In this document: positions 61,708 to 64,000 of the stretch, one piece after another
Layout of the letters: the number at the start of each line of letters is the position of its first letter
How positions within the stretch are numbered: the stretch's first letter is position 1
Translations under genes and position numbers: made by a program
NCBI GenBank assembly: GCA_028768525.1
Contig: CP054837.1
Location: forward strand, 1,842,001 to 1,906,000
Origin: Desulfobacter sp.
GTDB lineage: Bacteria > Desulfobacterota > Desulfobacteria > Desulfobacterales > Desulfobacteraceae
DNA length: 64,000 nucleotides
Reading direction: 5' to 3'
The notes under the pieces: generated by a model
Database searches by the model: none
Told to the model about the DNA's origin: nothing
The model's input: the letters and a program-made list of their open reading frames with translations, nothing else

Positions 61708-62613
61708 TTATTGCGCCGCCTCAAAAACCCGGTTCATGAAAAAGGTCATATTTCCCCCGGCATGGTTCCGCCCGCGTCCCTCGGCCAGTTTCCGGGCAAT
61801 GGACGCCATGGACTTTCCGGCAGGCGCACCGGAGGCAACATCCAGCAATATACTTCTGCGCCGCACCGCATTCTGCAATTCCCGGTCAAAGGGGATACAC
61901 CCAAGGTATTCAAGCACCACACTCTTGAGGAACTTGCCCAGAGCATTGCTCAATGAGCCGTAGACCCGCTTGGCATCCGCCTCCTTGTCCACCATATTCA
62001 CCACCAGCTTAAAATACCGGGTCCCGTATTCCTGGGACATGACCTTCATCAATGCATAGGCATCGGTGATGGAGGTGGGCTCGGTGGTGGCCACCACCAC
62101 ACACTCGTCAGATGCGGCATTAAAATACAATACATTGGAGGATATACCGGCCCCGGTGTCCAGGAAAATGACATCGGCCCGGTCTGCAAGGGTCTCGAAC
62201 TCCGATAGCAGGGTCAGTTTTTCCCCTTCTTTGAGACTGGTGAGATCGGCAAACCCGGAGCCTCCGGGCAGAATACTGATGCCGTGCTCGGTTTTTAGCA
62301 TCACCTCGTCCAGGCTCTTTTCCCCGCTGACCACATGACGGATATTGTATTTGGGCCGCAGGTTGAAGACAATATCGATATTGGCCAGCCCCACATCGGC
62401 ATCAATGATGACCACCCGCTTTCCCATGCGGGACATGGCAACGGCCATATTGCCCACGATATTGGTTTTGCCCACCCCGCCCTTGCCGCTGGTAACGGCA
62501 ATCACCTTGGGGTAGGCTGTTGAATTGCCGCCACCCGTTTTCATTCTTACCGAATCCAGTTTTTCCATGGCCGTTGTTTTCGCCATCTGTCGAAGTCCTT
62601 TTGCCTGATCCAC
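61708..62613 (-). CDS. flhG: MinD-like ATPase FlhG (FleN)
   Basis: 301 residues, deviant Walker A GKGGVGKT at 43-50. GTG at 62613, one base after flhF, is preceded by AAAGGAGAT and gives an N-terminus with DQAKGLR, the DQAxxLR peptide that activates FlhF GTPase; this supports the GTG start over a later ATG. It limits flagellar number and position. Confidence 0.93.
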   Translation of the reverse strand: MDQAKGLRQMAKTTAMEKLDSVRMKTGGGNSTAYPKVIAVTSGKGGVGKTNIVGNMAVAMSRMGKRVVIIDADVGLANIDIVFNLRPKYNIRHVVSGEKSLDEVMLKTEHGISILPGGSGFADLTSLKEGEKLTLLSEFETLADRADVIFLDTGAGISSNVLYFNAASDECVVVATTEPTSITDAYALMKVMSQEYGTRYFKLVVNMVDKEADAKRVYGSLSNALGKFLKSVVLEYLGCIPFDRELQNAVRRRSILLDVASGAPAGKSMASIARKLAEGRGRNHAGGNMTFFMNRVFEAAQ

Positions 62614-63753
62614 CTAATCTCCTTTTGGGCCGGTCCCCAGAATAATTTTAAGCAATGCCGGTTTATCCGGGACAATCAAATCTTCGGGAACCTTCTGCCC
62701 GTTCGTCACCAGGGACACAGGCATGTTGAAGTTGCCGACCTGGTCAAGAATTTTGCCGCACCGTCTGGTTTCATCAATTTTCGTAAACACATAGGTATCT
62801 GGATTAAATACGGAAAATGCCGATGCCGCCTCTTTCATATTAATCAATTCAGCCGTAACACTCAAGGTTAAATGAATGGAGATCCTGGAGGCCTTGGAGA
62901 TCAGCCCCAGTATCTCGTCCAGCTTTTCCTTGTCGTAATGGCTGTGGCCCGCCGTATCCACAAGCACCATGTCCATGCCCCCCATCCGGTCCAGGGCAGA
63001 GGAAAGGTCTTTCCCGCTGAAGGCGGGCACGCAGGGCAGCCCCATGATCCCGGCATAGGCTTTAAGCTGCTCAAAGGCACCGATCCTGTAGTTGTCAATG
63101 GAAACCAGCCCCACCTTCATCTTCCGGTGGAATGTGAGCAGGGCGGCCAGTTTGGCGATGGTGGTGGTTTTGCCCACGCCGGTGGGCCCCACAAAGGCAG
63201 CCACATGGGGATGGCCGCCGATGCCGTTATTGGAACGGCTGAAAAAGTCCTCGCATTTCAGCCGTTCCAGGCAGAGCTGCATCACCTTTTTTTTAATCGC
63301 CTTTACCTGCTGTGCCGGGTCGGGCCAGGGAGCCGCTGTTTCTGTTTTTTCCACGGCCTCCCGAATCAGGGCGGCGGCAAGGCCGTCACTGACCCCGGCC
63401 CGGATCATCGACGCCAGGATCCCCACGGATTCAAAGTGGTTGCCCAGAACGGCGTCAACACCGGTGCCCATGCCTGCCAGAGCGACCATATCCTTAATTT
63501 CGGCTAAATCCGAACGCAGGGCATCCAGGTCCGTGGATGCCCCGGCAGGCACCGCCTGTTTTACCGTTTCCTCCGGTACCCGGCCCTCGTCCTTGATGCC
63601 GGCTTCCACCTCAAACATCTCCTTGCCGTAGGGATCCCTGGGGGACCGGGGCAGCTTCCGGGTGGAAAGGATCATGGCCTCAGGGCCCATTTCGTCTTTA
63701 ATGCAGGCCAGGGCATCCTGGATATTCGCCGCCCGGAAAATCTTCTTATTCAT
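62614..63753 (-). CDS. flhF: Flagellar biosynthesis GTPase FlhF
   Basis: 379 residues: N-terminal B domain (~1-80), then SRP-type NG domain with GPTGVGKTT at 189-197, DTAGH and TKIDE. Places the flagellum at the cell pole with FlhG. Its start overlaps the flhA stop by eight bases. Confidence 0.94.
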   Translation of the reverse strand: MNKKIFRAANIQDALACIKDEMGPEAMILSTRKLPRSPRDPYGKEMFEVEAGIKDEGRVPEETVKQAVPAGASTDLDALRSDLAEIKDMVALAGMGTGVDAVLGNHFESVGILASMIRAGVSDGLAAALIREAVEKTETAAPWPDPAQQVKAIKKKVMQLCLERLKCEDFFSRSNNGIGGHPHVAAFVGPTGVGKTTTIAKLAALLTFHRKMKVGLVSIDNYRIGAFEQLKAYAGIMGLPCVPAFSGKDLSSALDRMGGMDMVLVDTAGHSHYDKEKLDEILGLISKASRISIHLTLSVTAELINMKEAASAFSVFNPDTYVFTKIDETRRCGKILDQVGNFNMPVSLVTNGQKVPEDLIVPDKPALLKIILGTGPKGD

Positions 63754-64000
63754 CTTTCAAACTTACCTTTCCAACCGCCTGTAAATTAATATCATCCACA
63801 ATTTCCGCATGGGATACCACAAAAACCGTGGACAGGGAAGATTCGATCAGTTTGCGCACATGGCGGCGCAGGGTGGGCACCGTCATCAGAACGGGCTGGA
63901 TATTCATGGCCACCAGCTGTTCCACCTGCCGGGATACGGCCCCGATGATTTCCCCGATGAGCACGGGGTCCAGGGCCAGGAAAGCACCGTGCTCGGTCCG
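63746..64000 (-). CDS. flhA: Flagellar export apparatus FlhA, C-terminal part
   Basis: Only the last ~84 residues are in the window; the frame stays open to the right edge (RTEHGAFLALDPVLIG), so an internal GTG at 63964 is not the start. QPVLMTVPTLRRHVRKLIES and the downstream VVSHAEI match the FlhA cytoplasmic domain that docks chaperone-substrate complexes. Confidence 0.85.
   Translation of the reverse strand, partial: RTEHGAFLALDPVLIGEIIGAVSRQVEQLVAMNIQPVLMTVPTLRRHVRKLIESSLSTVFVVSHAEIVDDINLQAVGKVSLKDE

Noticed and set aside
1..64000. CRISPR arrays, tRNA/rRNA genes, insertion sequences, prophage
   Set aside because: No regularly spaced repeats, cloverleaf-type sequences, transposase or phage structural genes were seen.

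Overview
This window looks like a chromosome segment of a motile, Gram-negative deltaproteobacterium-type organism, most likely a Desulfobacterales sulfate reducer. That placement is inferred from moderate GC content, P- and L-ring genes (flgI, flgH), FlhF/FlhG, sigma-54 and sigma-28 type promoters, CsrA/FliW and the style of the glycan genes; no ribosomal or sulfate-reduction marker is present to confirm it. No tRNA, rRNA, CRISPR array, insertion sequence or prophage was seen.

Region A (1-14,617, all minus strand) is a tightly packed operon, many of whose genes overlap by 4 to 8 bases. In transcription order it holds a winged-helix/Rossmann regulator, a GDP-mannose-dehydratase-like SDR, a NeuB-type synthase fused to a TIM-barrel isomerase domain, a glycosyltransferase, a SPASM radical SAM enzyme, a DegT aminotransferase, an AsnB-type amidotransferase, a CMP-sugar synthetase, two unrecognised proteins and two further radical SAM proteins. 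It reads as a non-canonical second pathway for a nonulosonic-acid-like sugar and is the best candidate here for an undescribed system.

Region B (14,725-36,759) is flagellin-glycosylation territory: two Maf (DUF115) glycosyltransferases with TPR tails, a flavoprotein, a YkgJ cysteine-cluster protein, and a near-complete legionaminic acid pathway (LegB, LegC, a LegH-like acyltransferase, LegG, LegI, PtmE-type guanylyltransferase, CMP synthetase). It also carries the HisF/HisH/WbpG-type trio that makes acetamidino groups, a B12-type radical SAM protein, an OGT-like GT41 enzyme and a methyltransferase.

Region C (36,966-64,000) is a flagellar gene cluster: flagellin, then divergently fliD-fliS-fliT-like-flaG; then on the minus strand (read from high to low coordinates) flhA (cut by the window edge)-flhF-flhG-fliA-fliL-like-small proteins-fliK-like-flhB-like, flgF-flgG-flgA-flgH-flgI-flgJ, and flgN-flgK-flgL-csrA-fliW. 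Good sigma-54 promoters precede flgF and flgN, and a good sigma-28 promoter precedes flagellin. The flagellin leader carries a hairpin with GGA in its loop plus a GGA-rich Shine-Dalgarno, the layout expected for CsrA control with FliW as antagonist.

The parts fit one programme: FliA and sigma-54 time filament assembly, CsrA/FliW meter flagellin translation, and regions A and B probably make and attach the sugars. The surface-exposed filament proteins are all greatly enlarged (flagellin 819, FlgL 1030, FlgK 1419 residues). The FliL-like protein has a roughly 440-residue acidic N-terminal extension carrying repeated copies of a FliM-like N-terminal peptide.
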